Of a DNA stretch of 64,000 bases, positions 49,328-58,207 are shown in pieces (positions within the stretch are counted from its first letter, which is position 1; the number at the start of each line of letters is the position of its first letter). Origin of the DNA: Dickeya undicola (GTDB lineage: Bacteria > Pseudomonadota > Gammaproteobacteria > Enterobacterales > Enterobacteriaceae); contig NZ_JSYG01000008.1 of assembly GCF_000784735.1 (NCBI RefSeq), forward strand, positions 62,001-126,000, written 5' to 3'. The position numbers and the translations under genes were made by a program. Below the pieces are notes generated by a model. The model saw nothing but the letters and a program-made list of their open reading frames with translations. It was not told the origin of the DNA and did not search any database.

Positions 49328-49414
49328 TGCGCACCGTTTGCACACCATCTTGCACACAACGTGTCATCGTGCACACAGGTCTTGCACATAAGTAGTGCAT
49401 CCCGGCAGTGCACA
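49328..49414. repeat. near-periodic TGCACA motif array
   Basis: TGCGCAC at 49328; TGCACAC at 49339, 49351 and 49370; TGCACAT at 49383; TGCAT at 49396; TGCACA at 49409. Start-to-start distances 11, 12, 19, 13, 13, 13 bp. It lies between yiaF and the riboswitch, where operators would sit. Confidence 0.6.
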
Positions 49415-49605
49415 GCCGATGACCGCCGATAGCCGAACAAACGGGTCAGCACCACAGCACACCACACTAATAAATTGAAAGATAAGTAAAAAATAAAAGT
49501 AACGTGCATGGCAGATGCATATCAATACGCAACATGGCAAGTATTTTGCTTTGTTTGACTGGCAGCAGGAGCGATAGCGGGCAACCGGTGTCGCCAGACA
49601 ATTTG

Positions 49606-49703
49606 GAAATGGGTGACTAGGGTTCCGGCTTTACTGCGCAGGTCCGAGAGTCACCGACCGCCCTCTGGCGGTTACACGGCGGGATAAAAGCCCGGGAGGA
49701 TAC
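49606..49703 (+). ncRNA. guanidine-I (ykkC) riboswitch
   Basis: Contains the hallmark blocks in order: GACTAGGGTTCCG, GGTCCGAGAG, ACACGGCGGGATAAAAGCCC and GGGAG. These are the conserved bases of the ykkC / guanidine-I aptamer, which senses free guanidine. It precedes by about 70 bp an operon of guanidine-type uptake and carboxylation genes, which supports the call. Past the aptamer, GGAGG (49695-49699) can pair with CCTCC (49725-49729) around a GCGAG/CTCGC stem, a likely off-state hairpin. Confidence 0.93.
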
Positions 49704-49771
49704 AGCGAGATACATGCTCGCCGCCCTCCTGCTTTGCTAATGATTGCGCCCAACGTCAGAGGATATTCGCC

Positions 49772-50827
49772 ATGAAAACGATTCAACGATTACTGCTTGT
49801 TTGCGCATTGGCGCTATGCAGCGCCGGTGCACTGGCCGCCAATAAACCCGCCTTCAAACTCTGTTGGTCCATTTACGCTGGCTGGATGCCGTGGGACTAC
49901 GCCCAGCAGCAAGGCATCATCAAAAAATGGGCCGACAAATACGGTATCGATATCCAGTTTGTTCAGGTCAACGACTACATCGAATCCGTTAACCAGTACA
50001 CCGCAGGCGGCTTTGACGGCTGCACCATGACCAACATGGACGCCCTGACCATTCCAGCAGCCGGTGGCGTGGACAGCACCGCGCTTATCGTCGGCGACTA
50101 CTCAAACGGCAACGACGGCATTCTGATCAAGGGCACGAACAGCCTGGCCGCACTCAAAGGCAAGCCGATCAATCTGGTCCAACTGTCCGTGTCTCACTAC
50201 CTGCTGGCGCGGGCGCTGGAAAAGAACGGCATGAGCGAGAAGGACATTAAAGTGGTGAATACCGCCGATGCCGATCTGGTCGCCGCCTTCGGTACGTCGG
50301 AAGTACAGGCCATCGTCACCTGGAACCCCTTGCTGGCGGAAGCCAAAAAACAGCCGGGCAGCCAGTTGGCGTTCTCTTCCGCACAAATCCCCGGCGAAAT
50401 TCTCGATCTGCTGGTGGTCAATACCGCCACGCTGAAGCAACACCCCGAACTGGGCAAAGCCCTGACGGGTGCCTGGTATGAAACCCTGCAAGTGATGTCC
50501 GGTGATAGCAGCACCGCCCGCCAGGCCCGTATTCGCATGGGACAAGCCGCAGGCACCGACCTGGCAGGATTCGACGAACAACTGGCCGCTACCCACCTGT
50601 TTGCCACCCCGAAACAGGCGCTGACGTTCGTCCAGAACGCCCAGTTGAAAGCCACCATGCAGTCAGTCGCAGAGTTCTCCTTCCGTCACGGCCTGTTGGG
50701 CGACGGCGCACCGAGTGCGGACGTGGTAGGCGTCTCCACGCCTGCGGGTCTGTGGGGTAACACCGGTAACGTCAAACTGCGTTTCAGCGACGAGTTCCTG
50801 AAACTGGCGGCCGACAACACGCTGTAA
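49772..50827 (+). CDS. ABC transporter substrate-binding protein (guanidine-type)
   Basis: 351 residues with signal peptide MKTIQRLLLVCALALCSAG then ALA and mature start near residue 23. The fold is NMT1/THI5-like (WSIYAGWMPWDYAQQQGIIK; GGFDGCTMTNMDALTIPAAG). It binds its ligand in the periplasm for the two following transporter genes. Guanidine or a related compound is inferred from the riboswitch; older labels for this family are urea or taurine type. Ligand not proven. Confidence 0.85.
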   Translation: MKTIQRLLLVCALALCSAGALAANKPAFKLCWSIYAGWMPWDYAQQQGIIKKWADKYGIDIQFVQVNDYIESVNQYTAGGFDGCTMTNMDALTIPAAGGVDSTALIVGDYSNGNDGILIKGTNSLAALKGKPINLVQLSVSHYLLARALEKNGMSEKDIKVVNTADADLVAAFGTSEVQAIVTWNPLLAEAKKQPGSQLAFSSAQIPGEILDLLVVNTATLKQHPELGKALTGAWYETLQVMSGDSSTARQARIRMGQAAGTDLAGFDEQLAATHLFATPKQALTFVQNAQLKATMQSVAEFSFRHGLLGDGAPSADVVGVSTPAGLWGNTGNVKLRFSDEFLKLAADNTL

Positions 50828-50843
50828 TACGGGAGAACGCCAG

Positions 50844-51656
50844 ATGCGCAAATTGATCAACTACCAGCCGCTGCCGCTGACACGCGGAATGATGGGGTTT
50901 CTGCCGCTACTGGCGCTGCTGCTCGTCTACCTGATGGCGTCCGACGCCCGTCTGGCGGCGAACGCCGCCGACAAGCTGTTACCGGGGCTAAACGCGATGG
51001 CGGATGCCATGCACCGCATGGCGTTTGAGCCCAACGAACGCACCGGCGAATACCTATTGTGGGTCGATACCGCCGCCAGCCTGCTTCGGTTGTTGACCGG
51101 CGTGGGGTTAAGCGCGTTGCTGGCACTGGTGTTCGGCCTGCTGTGCGGTGCGCTACCGGCGGTGCGCGCCACGTTGTCACCGCTGGTTACCCTGTTTGCG
51201 CTGATCCCACCGCTGGCGGTGCTGCCTATCCTGTTCATCTGCTTCGGGCTGGGTGAAGTATCCAAAGTGGTGCTGATCATGGTGGGCATTACGCCGTTCA
51301 TCATTCGCGACCTGCAACTCTACATCCAGAGCCTGCCGCAGGAGCAGTTGGTGAAAGCGCAAACCCTCGGCGGCCACAGCGGCCAAATCCTGTGGCGGGT
51401 AATTTTGCCGCAATTGATGCCACGGTTACTGGATGCGGTACGCCTGTCGCTTAGCTCCGCCTGGCTGTTCCTGATCGCCGCCGAAGCTATCGCCGCCACC
51501 GAAGGGCTTGGCTACCGCATCTTCCTGATGCGCCGCTATCTGGCGATGGACGTCATTCTGCCTTACGTCGCCTGGATCACAGCACTGGCGTTCCTGCTCG
51601 ATGTGCTGCTACGGGTCATCAGCCGTCGCGGCTGGCCCTGGTATTACTCGAAATGA
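50844..51656 (+). CDS. ABC transporter permease (guanidine-type)
   Basis: 270 residues, binding-protein-dependent inner-membrane component with about six helices. The EAA coupling loop is seen as QEQLVKAQTLGGHSGQILWR and a following VILPQLMPRLL. Starts 17 bp after the binding-protein gene, with GGGAGAACGCC before ATG. Confidence 0.86.
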   Translation: MRKLINYQPLPLTRGMMGFLPLLALLLVYLMASDARLAANAADKLLPGLNAMADAMHRMAFEPNERTGEYLLWVDTAASLLRLLTGVGLSALLALVFGLLCGALPAVRATLSPLVTLFALIPPLAVLPILFICFGLGEVSKVVLIMVGITPFIIRDLQLYIQSLPQEQLVKAQTLGGHSGQILWRVILPQLMPRLLDAVRLSLSSAWLFLIAAEAIAATEGLGYRIFLMRRYLAMDVILPYVAWITALAFLLDVLLRVISRRGWPWYYSK

Positions 51657-51683
51657 GCCGTTAACCGGAATGCAGGAGAAACA

Positions 51684-52463
51684 ATGTCGTTATTAAAACT
51701 TAAAAACATCAGGAAAGAGTACGACGGCCAGGTGGTACTGGAACGGCTCAATGTCTCGGTCGAGGAAGGCGAATTCGTCTCCATCGTCGGGGCGTCTGGT
51801 TGCGGCAAAACCACCTTTCTCAAGATGCTGCTCGGCACAGAAAGCCCCAGCAGTGGCCAGTTGCTGCTCGACGACACGCCCATGCCGCAGGAGCCGGACG
51901 AACACCGCGGCGTGGTGTTCCAGCGCTATTCAGTTTTCCCTCATCTTCGCGTGGTGGAAAACGTGATGATCGGTGCCGAATTCGCTGAAGCACGCTGGCT
52001 CGGCCGAGTATGGGGTGCTCGCCGCCGGGCGCTTCGAGATCAAGCGATGGCGATGTTATGTCAGGTCGGGCTGGAGCAATCCGCCCAAAAATATCCGCAT
52101 CAGTTATCCGGCGGTATGCAACAGCGGCTGGCGCTGGCACAGGCACTAATCAAACGCCCGCGCATTCTGCTGCTGGACGAGCCATTTGGGGCGCTGGACC
52201 CTGGTATCCGCGCTGAAATGCACCAATTAATCAGCCAGTTATGGCGTGAAAATTGCCTGACCATTTTCATGATCACCCATGACCTTAAAGAGGGCTTTTC
52301 ACTCGGGTCACGCCTGTGGGTATTCGACAAACTGCGTCAGGATCCGCAAGCACCAGATGCCTTTGGTGCCAGCATCACCTACGACCTTCCGCTGGAGCGG
52401 ACACCAGCCGGTGTTCGGGATTCAGCAGGAGAACGCATTGACGGGCGGCACCACGCCGCCTGA
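51684..52463 (+). CDS. ABC transporter ATP-binding protein (guanidine-type)
   Basis: 259 residues. Walker A GASGCGKTT (about 39), signature LSGGMQQRLALAQAL, Walker B ILLLDEPFGALD and H-loop MITHDLKEG. TauB/SsuB-like class. Energises uptake with the previous two genes; 17 bp to the next start. Ribosome site AGGAGAAACA. Confidence 0.87.
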   Translation: MSLLKLKNIRKEYDGQVVLERLNVSVEEGEFVSIVGASGCGKTTFLKMLLGTESPSSGQLLLDDTPMPQEPDEHRGVVFQRYSVFPHLRVVENVMIGAEFAEARWLGRVWGARRRALRDQAMAMLCQVGLEQSAQKYPHQLSGGMQQRLALAQALIKRPRILLLDEPFGALDPGIRAEMHQLISQLWRENCLTIFMITHDLKEGFSLGSRLWVFDKLRQDPQAPDAFGASITYDLPLERTPAGVRDSAGERIDGRHHAA

Positions 52464-52479
52464 TGGGAGGAGTGACACC

Positions 52480-53199
52480 ATGAACGATCATTATCAAACT
52501 GAACTACCCGCCGGGTCACACTGGTCGCTGGTCATGCGCCGTGGCACAGCATTACGTTTGACCGATACCGAAGGCGGTGCCAACGTAGGTATGCTGTTTT
52601 ACAACCCGGAAAATCCGCTGGAGCGTTACAACGCGCCGGACACGCTTAAATGCCAGCATACGTTTCGCCTGACCGTCGGCCACTGCCTGTACTCGGATAT
52701 GGGCCGTATTTTTTGCGGTATCGAAACCGACAGTTTCGGCTGGCATGAAACCGTGTGTGGTAGTGCCAACGCACAACAGGTGGCACGTCAATTTGGCGAA
52801 CTGAGCTACCAGCAGGCCCGCAACCACCGTCATCAGAACGGCTATGACAGCTTCCTGGTGGAACTGGCGAAATACGGTCTTGGTAAACGCGACATGGCCG
52901 CCTGCGTTAATTTTTTCGCCCGCGTAAGCAGCGACGACGACGGCAACCTGACACTGGAACAACAGGGGCAGCCCGGCGCGAGTGTCACCTTGCGTTTCGC
53001 CATGGATACGCTGGTTATCCTGCATACCTGCCCGCACCCGCTCAGCACCACCGCTGACTACCCGCGTCACCCGGTCCTGCTAACACTGGACCATCAGCGT
53101 GCACCGCTGCCGGATATCTGCCTGGCGCGACCAGAGAACCAACGCGGACTGCGCAACAACACACTTTACTATCTGGCCGAACAACCCCAAGGAGTCTGA
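52480..53199 (+). CDS. DUF1989 protein, carboxyguanidine deiminase subunit candidate
   Basis: 239 residues of the urea-carboxylase-associated (UAAP, DUF1989) family; likely the larger UAAP2 type. ATG 52480 follows GGGAGGAGTGACACC. Motifs shared with the next protein: [40 protein letters not shown]. In guanidine operons the two DUF1989 proteins together form carboxyguanidine deiminase (CgdAB), which turns carboxyguanidine into allophanate. The pairing here fits; which one is A or B I leave open. Confidence 0.83.
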   Translation: MNDHYQTELPAGSHWSLVMRRGTALRLTDTEGGANVGMLFYNPENPLERYNAPDTLKCQHTFRLTVGHCLYSDMGRIFCGIETDSFGWHETVCGSANAQQVARQFGELSYQQARNHRHQNGYDSFLVELAKYGLGKRDMAACVNFFARVSSDDDGNLTLEQQGQPGASVTLRFAMDTLVILHTCPHPLSTTADYPRHPVLLTLDHQRAPLPDICLARPENQRGLRNNTLYYLAEQPQGV

Positions 53200-53201
53200 T
53201 C

Positions 53202-53837
53202 ATGATCCGGACCAGCCAACGCGACCCCACCACAGCGATTTACCGCGCCACCCTGCCTGCCGGTGACTACTGGCTGCACCGCATTGAAGCCGGGCAAACG
53301 CTGCGTATTACCGATCTCGAAGGCAACCAAGCCGCCGACACCCTGTTCTACAACGCCGACGACACCGCCGAGCGCTACAGCGTGACCGATACCCTGCGCG
53401 GTCAGCGCAACGTCTTCCTCACCACCGGCAGCGTACTGCGTTCCAACGAAGACCGCCCGATGCTGGAAATCGTGGCGGATACCTGCGGCCGCCACGACAC
53501 CCTCGGTGGTGCCTGCGCCACCGAAAGCAACACGGTGCGTTACGATCTGGAAAAGCGCCACATGCACGCCTGCCGTGACAGTTGGATGCTGGCAGTAACG
53601 CAACACCCGGAATACCAGCTGACCAAACGCGACATCACCCACAACATCAATTTTTTCATGAACGTGCCGGTGACGCGAGAAGGCGGACTAACCTTCGCTG
53701 ACGGCATCTCCGCACCAGGAAAATACGTGGAAATGGTAGCGAAAATGAACGTACTGGTGCTGATCTCCAATTGTCCGCAGTTGAATAACCCCTGTAACGG
53801 CTACAACCCTACCCCGATCGATATCGCTGTCTGGTAA
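53202..53837 (+). CDS. DUF1989 protein, carboxyguanidine deiminase second subunit candidate
   Basis: 211 residues, paralogue of the previous protein and two bases downstream of it. Seen: [49 protein letters not shown], and a Cys in [18 protein letters not shown], the usual end of UAAP1. Presumed partner in the deiminase complex. 98 bp separate it from the carboxylase gene. Confidence 0.83.
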   Translation: MIRTSQRDPTTAIYRATLPAGDYWLHRIEAGQTLRITDLEGNQAADTLFYNADDTAERYSVTDTLRGQRNVFLTTGSVLRSNEDRPMLEIVADTCGRHDTLGGACATESNTVRYDLEKRHMHACRDSWMLAVTQHPEYQLTKRDITHNINFFMNVPVTREGGLTFADGISAPGKYVEMVAKMNVLVLISNCPQLNNPCNGYNPTPIDIAVW

Positions 53838-53935
53838 AGGCGGCAGCCACACACATCGGGAACAGCGACGCGCGGGACGACCCGCAACACGCGTCCAAGA
53901 CTCCGCAGGACGACCTGCCGGTAAGAGACTCTGTC

Positions 53936-56900
53936 ATGTTTGAGCGAGTACTGATTGCCAACCGTGGCGCTATTGCGGTGCGTATCATCCGCACCCTGAA
54001 AAAAATGGGCGTAAAAGCTATCGCGGTTTACGCCGAAGCAGACCGTCATTCACTGCACGTGCGTCAGGCGGACGAAGCCTGGTCACTGGGCGACGGCCCA
54101 GTACGAGATACCTACCTGGATCAGGACAAATTACTGCATATCGCAGCAGAAAGCGGCGCACAAGCCATTCATCCCGGCTACGGCTTCCTGAGCGAGAATG
54201 CCGGTTTCGTCACCCGTTGCGAGCAGGCAGGCCTGGTATTTCTCGGCCCGACCGTGGCACAGATGACCGCTTTCGGCCTCAAGCACCAGGCGCGCGCGCT
54301 GGCGCAACAGAATAACGTACCGCTACTGCCGGGCAGCGGCCTGCTCACCTCGCTAGAGAGCGCCTGCGACCAGGCGCAGCTCATTGGTTATCCCGTGATG
54401 TTAAAGAGCACGGCGGGCGGTGGTGGCATCGGTATGCAGCGCTGCAATGACCAGGACCAGTTGGTCGATGCCTTTACCCGCGTAAAACGACTGGCGGGCA
54501 ACAACTTCGCCGACGACGGCGTATTTCTGGAAAAATTTATCGCCCAGGCCCGCCATATCGAAGTACAGGTCTTCGGCGACGGACAGGGCAACGTCATCGC
54601 CCTTGGCGAGCGCGACTGCTCCGCCCAGCGTCGCAACCAGAAAGTGATTGAAGAAACCCCCGCCCCTAACCTTAGCGACCACGTGCGCGCCGAACTACAG
54701 GCCACCGCCATCCGTCTGTGTCAGGCGGTGAACTACCGCAGCGCAGGCACGGTTGAATATGTGTACGACGACAGCAGCAAGCAGTTCTGGTTCCTGGAGG
54801 TCAACACTCGCCTGCAGGTAGAACACGGCGTGACCGAAATGGTGTACGGCGTCGACATCGTGCAGTGGATGGTGATGCTGGGTGCCGGTTGCCTGCCCGC
54901 GCTCCACACCCTTACCGCCACACCACACGGCCACGCCATACAGGTGCGGCTGTACGCCGAAGACCCGGCCAAACAGTTCCAGCCTTGCGCCGGGTTGCTG
55001 AGTAACGTCAGTTTCCCGGATGAACTCCCCGGCCTCACCCTGCGTATTGACCATTGGCTGGACAGCGGCAGCGAGGTGTCGCCGTTTTACGACCCGATGC
55101 TGGCGAAAGTCCTCGTTCATGGTGCCAACCGGGACGTGGCGATCGACGGTATGGCGCAAGCGCTGAACGCCACATCGCTGTACGGCATCGAAACCAATCT
55201 CGACTGGCTGCGCCATCTGCTGACGCTACCTGCTGTCCGACGCGGAGAAATCATCACCGCAACACTGGGTAACGTCGTCTGGCAACCCGCCACGCTGGAT
55301 GTCCTCAGCGGCGGCACACTCACCACCGTACAGGATGCACCCGGCCGAACCGGTTACTGGCATGTCGGCGTCCCGCCCTCTGGCCCGTTCGACTCGCGCT
55401 CTTTTCGGCTCGGCAACCAGTTGCTGGGCAACGCGCCGGATACCGCCGGGCTGGAGATCACCCTGCGTGGCCCGACGTTGCGCTTCAACCGCGACTGCGC
55501 TTTCGTCATCACTGGTGCCGCCATCGACGCCCGGTTGGATGATGTTCCGCTCATCGGCTGGCAGACACATCACGCCCGCGCCGGGCAAACACTGACGCTT
55601 GGCGATATTCAGGGAGCAGGCTGCCGCAGCTACCTGTTGCTGGCTGGTGGTTTAGCCTGCCCGACTTATCTGGGCAGCCGCAGCACCTTTACGCTCGGCA
55701 AATTCGGCGGCCATGCCGGGCGCGCATTGCGCGCGGGTGACGTACTGCATCTGGCAGCCGCCGCATCTCAGTCGCCCACCCTCAACGCCGCCCTGCCTGC
55801 GCCCAACTGGAGCACGCAGTGGCAACTCCGGGTGGTTTACGGGCCACACGGCGCGCCGGACTATTTCACACCGCATGACATTGAAGATTTTTTCGCTGCC
55901 GACTGGCAGGTGCATTACAACTCCAGCCGAACCGGCATCCGGCTGATTGGCCCGAAACCTCAGTGGGCACGAACCGATGGCGGTGAAGCCGGTATGCACC
56001 CGTCCAATATCCATGACAACGCCTACGCCTTCGGCACGGTGGACTTTACCGGCGATATGCCGGTGATTCTGGGGCCGGACGGCCCATCGTTGGGCGGGTT
56101 CGTCTGCCCGGCCACGGTGATCCACGCCGATCTCTGGATACTCGGCCAGTTGAAAGCTGGTGACAGCATTCGCTTTATTCCAGTCACACTGGAACAGGCG
56201 GATGAACTGGCGCGCGAGGCGGAACACGCCATCACAGCGGGTCGTCTGGTAGCAGCTTCCGCCACCGACGCCTGTTGCCCCTCGCCCGTGCTATATCACC
56301 GACAGGCACAAGACGATCGACCCTCAGTGACCTGTCTGGCGGCAGGCGACCGTTTCCTGCTGCTGGAGTATGGCGAGCACCGGCTCGATATCGCGCTACG
56401 CTTTCGCGTGCACGCGCTGATGCAATGGCTGGAACAGCATCCGTTGCCGGGCGTACAGGAACTGACGCCGGGTATCCGCTCTCTGCAAGTCCACTTCGAC
56501 AGCCTGCAATGCCCGCGCAGCACGCTGCTGGCGCATCTGCAGCACGCAGACGACGCGCTCGGCGACCTGCAACACGCCGCCGTGCCCTCCCGCACCGTGT
56601 GGCTACCGCTCAGTTGGGACGACGATGCCTGCCGCGAGGCCATCACCCGCTATACCCAGTCGGTCAGGCCCGGTGCCCCCTGGTGCCCCAGCAACATCGA
56701 ATTCATCCGCCGCATCAACGGGCTGCAATCGGTGGAGCAGGTCAAAGACATCGTATTCAGCGCCCGTTATCTGGTGATGGGCCTGGGTGATGTCTACCTC
56801 GGCGCGCCGGTCGCCACCCCACTCGACCCACGTCACCGGCTGGTGACCACCAAATACAACCCGGCTCGCACCTGGACGGCAGAAAACTCGGTTGGCATTG

Positions 56901-57535
56901 GCGGTGCCTATCTGTGTGTATACGGTATGGAGGGCCCAGGCGGCTATCAATTCATCGGTCGCACATTGCAGATGTGGAACCGCGATCGACAAACCGACGC
57001 TTTCCATCAACCCTGGTTGCTGCGGTTCTTCGATCAGATTCGCTTTTATCCGGTTACGGCACAGGAACTGCGGGCAGCCCGTGAGCGCTTCCCGTGGGGA
57101 GATTATCCGTTACGTACCGAAGAAGGGGAGTTCCGCCTCGCCGACTATCAGCGGAGCCTGGTAGAGCAGCAACCGGCGATAGACGCTTTCCAGCAGCAAC
57201 GCCAGCGGGCATTCGACGAGGAACTGGCGCGCTGGCGCGCCGACGGTCAATTCACTTTCGACAGCAGCTTGCAGGAAACTATCGCGGATGACGATACCAT
57301 GCCCACCGACGGCTACGGTGTGGAAAGCCAGGTGGCGGGCAGCGTCTGGCAGTGGCTGGTAGCTCCCGGCGATAGCGTCAGCGCAGGTCAACTGGTAGGG
57401 ATTCTGGAGTCAATGAAAATGGAAATTCCCATCACCGCACCAGTGGCTGGCACCATCCACACCCTATACCGCCAGCCCGGCCATCAGGTGCAGGCGGGGC
57501 AGTTACTGATGGTGATCGAACCCGCGGATGCCTGA
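53936..57535 (+). CDS. biotin-dependent guanidine/urea carboxylase
   Basis: 1199 residues. Biotin carboxylase domain first (about 1-450: MFERVLIANRGAIAVRIIRT; ATP-binding KSTAGGGGIGMQ; HIEVQVFGD), carboxyltransferase halves next (about 460-770, KipA-like with GRTGYWHVGVPPSGPFDSRS; about 790-1010, KipI-like), and a biotinyl domain at the end with ESMKMEIP carrying the biotin Lys. The long type lacks the amidase half of fungal urea amidolyase. The riboswitch and DUF1989 genes favour guanidine over urea as substrate. Known discrimination rests on an Asp/Asn position I could not align. Confidence 0.88.
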   Translation: MFERVLIANRGAIAVRIIRTLKKMGVKAIAVYAEADRHSLHVRQADEAWSLGDGPVRDTYLDQDKLLHIAAESGAQAIHPGYGFLSENAGFVTRCEQAGLVFLGPTVAQMTAFGLKHQARALAQQNNVPLLPGSGLLTSLESACDQAQLIGYPVMLKSTAGGGGIGMQRCNDQDQLVDAFTRVKRLAGNNFADDGVFLEKFIAQARHIEVQVFGDGQGNVIALGERDCSAQRRNQKVIEETPAPNLSDHVRAELQATAIRLCQAVNYRSAGTVEYVYDDSSKQFWFLEVNTRLQVEHGVTEMVYGVDIVQWMVMLGAGCLPALHTLTATPHGHAIQVRLYAEDPAKQFQPCAGLLSNVSFPDELPGLTLRIDHWLDSGSEVSPFYDPMLAKVLVHGANRDVAIDGMAQALNATSLYGIETNLDWLRHLLTLPAVRRGEIITATLGNVVWQPATLDVLSGGTLTTVQDAPGRTGYWHVGVPPSGPFDSRSFRLGNQLLGNAPDTAGLEITLRGPTLRFNRDCAFVITGAAIDARLDDVPLIGWQTHHARAGQTLTLGDIQGAGCRSYLLLAGGLACPTYLGSRSTFTLGKFGGHAGRALRAGDVLHLAAAASQSPTLNAALPAPNWSTQWQLRVVYGPHGAPDYFTPHDIEDFFAADWQVHYNSSRTGIRLIGPKPQWARTDGGEAGMHPSNIHDNAYAFGTVDFTGDMPVILGPDGPSLGGFVCPATVIHADLWILGQLKAGDSIRFIPVTLEQADELAREAEHAITAGRLVAASATDACCPSPVLYHRQAQDDRPSVTCLAAGDRFLLLEYGEHRLDIALRFRVHALMQWLEQHPLPGVQELTPGIRSLQVHFDSLQCPRSTLLAHLQHADDALGDLQHAAVPSRTVWLPLSWDDDACREAITRYTQSVRPGAPWCPSNIEFIRRINGLQSVEQVKDIVFSARYLVMGLGDVYLGAPVATPLDPRHRLVTTKYNPARTWTAENSVGIGGAYLCVYGMEGPGGYQFIGRTLQMWNRDRQTDAFHQPWLLRFFDQIRFYPVTAQELRAARERFPWGDYPLRTEEGEFRLADYQRSLVEQQPAIDAFQQQRQRAFDEELARWRADGQFTFDSSLQETIADDDTMPTDGYGVESQVAGSVWQWLVAPGDSVSAGQLVGILESMKMEIPITAPVAGTIHTLYRQPGHQVQAGQLLMVIEPADA

Positions 57536-57840
57536 TCCTTGATAATCTTGCCAACTTATCCGGCTGACACACGTCAGCCGGTTGTCTTCAGGCTGCCTGA
57601 ATCATCGGGATACCCACAGAGTCTTACATCGGTGCAACCCGACGCTGACCACCCCACGCACGCAATAACCCAGGGTATACACCACAAAACACGGCTTAAA
57701 TACCACATGGTCTTCATGAAGAAACCACGTGTCCATCTGGATTTTTCGTGACTTTTAGTGCTACATTCTCACTAAATTATAATTTTCGTATTAATCCGAT
57801 ACAGCCGGTCAGTGCCGTACCCGCTCTATCTGATGAATAA
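57536..57840. other. gap after carboxylase gene
   Basis: About 300 bp with no gene of recognisable kind. No allophanate hydrolase sequence appears here. AT content rises toward the ERIC-like element. Confidence 0.5.
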
Positions 57841-58181
57841 TATACCCTAAATAATTCAAGTTGCAGGACAAAACGTATTGCGTTTTGAACAACGCGAAGC
57901 GTTGGCCCTTCAGGGCAAGGCTCATTTGAGCCTTGTAACGCGGCAACCGAGTGACAAATTCGTCGGGAACGAATTTGACCAGCCAACGGCTGGCCTCTGG
58001 TGAGAGACAGGATGTCTCTCATTTCATCCCGATGAGCTTACTCAGGTAAGTGACTCGGGTGAATGACAAATTGGCGTAAGCCGATTTGAACGCTGCTTGC
58101 AGCGACCCCGAAGGGGCGAGGCCCATGAAATGGGCCGAGTAACGCAGCCAACGCACCTGCAACTTGAAGTATGACGGGTAA
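57841..58181 (+). repeat. enlarged ERIC-like element with hairpin array
   Basis: Bounded by TATACCCTAAATAATTCAAG (57841) and a reverse-oriented CAACTTGAAGTATGACGGGTA end near 58181, the same ends as ERIC. An ERIC core (GATGAGCTTACTCAGGTAAG then TGACTCGGGTGA) is at about 58031-58062. Around it are at least ten short hairpins, most with perfect 4-9 bp stems, e.g. 57869-57887, 57890-57904, 57905-57916, 57917-57934, 57955-57977, 57979-57993, 58001-58021, 58067-58088, 58091-58104, 58106-58116 and 58120-58136. Size 341 bp against 127. Confidence 0.75.
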
Positions 58182-58207
58182 AAAACTATCACGGGGTTGA
58201 TAGCGTC

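Noticed and set aside
57539-57751. Small + strand frame after the carboxylase gene
   Set aside because: No ribosome site or similarity to allophanate hydrolase; composition looks non-coding.
57841-58181. CRISPR array
   Set aside because: The hairpins differ in sequence and there are no equal repeats with spacers.
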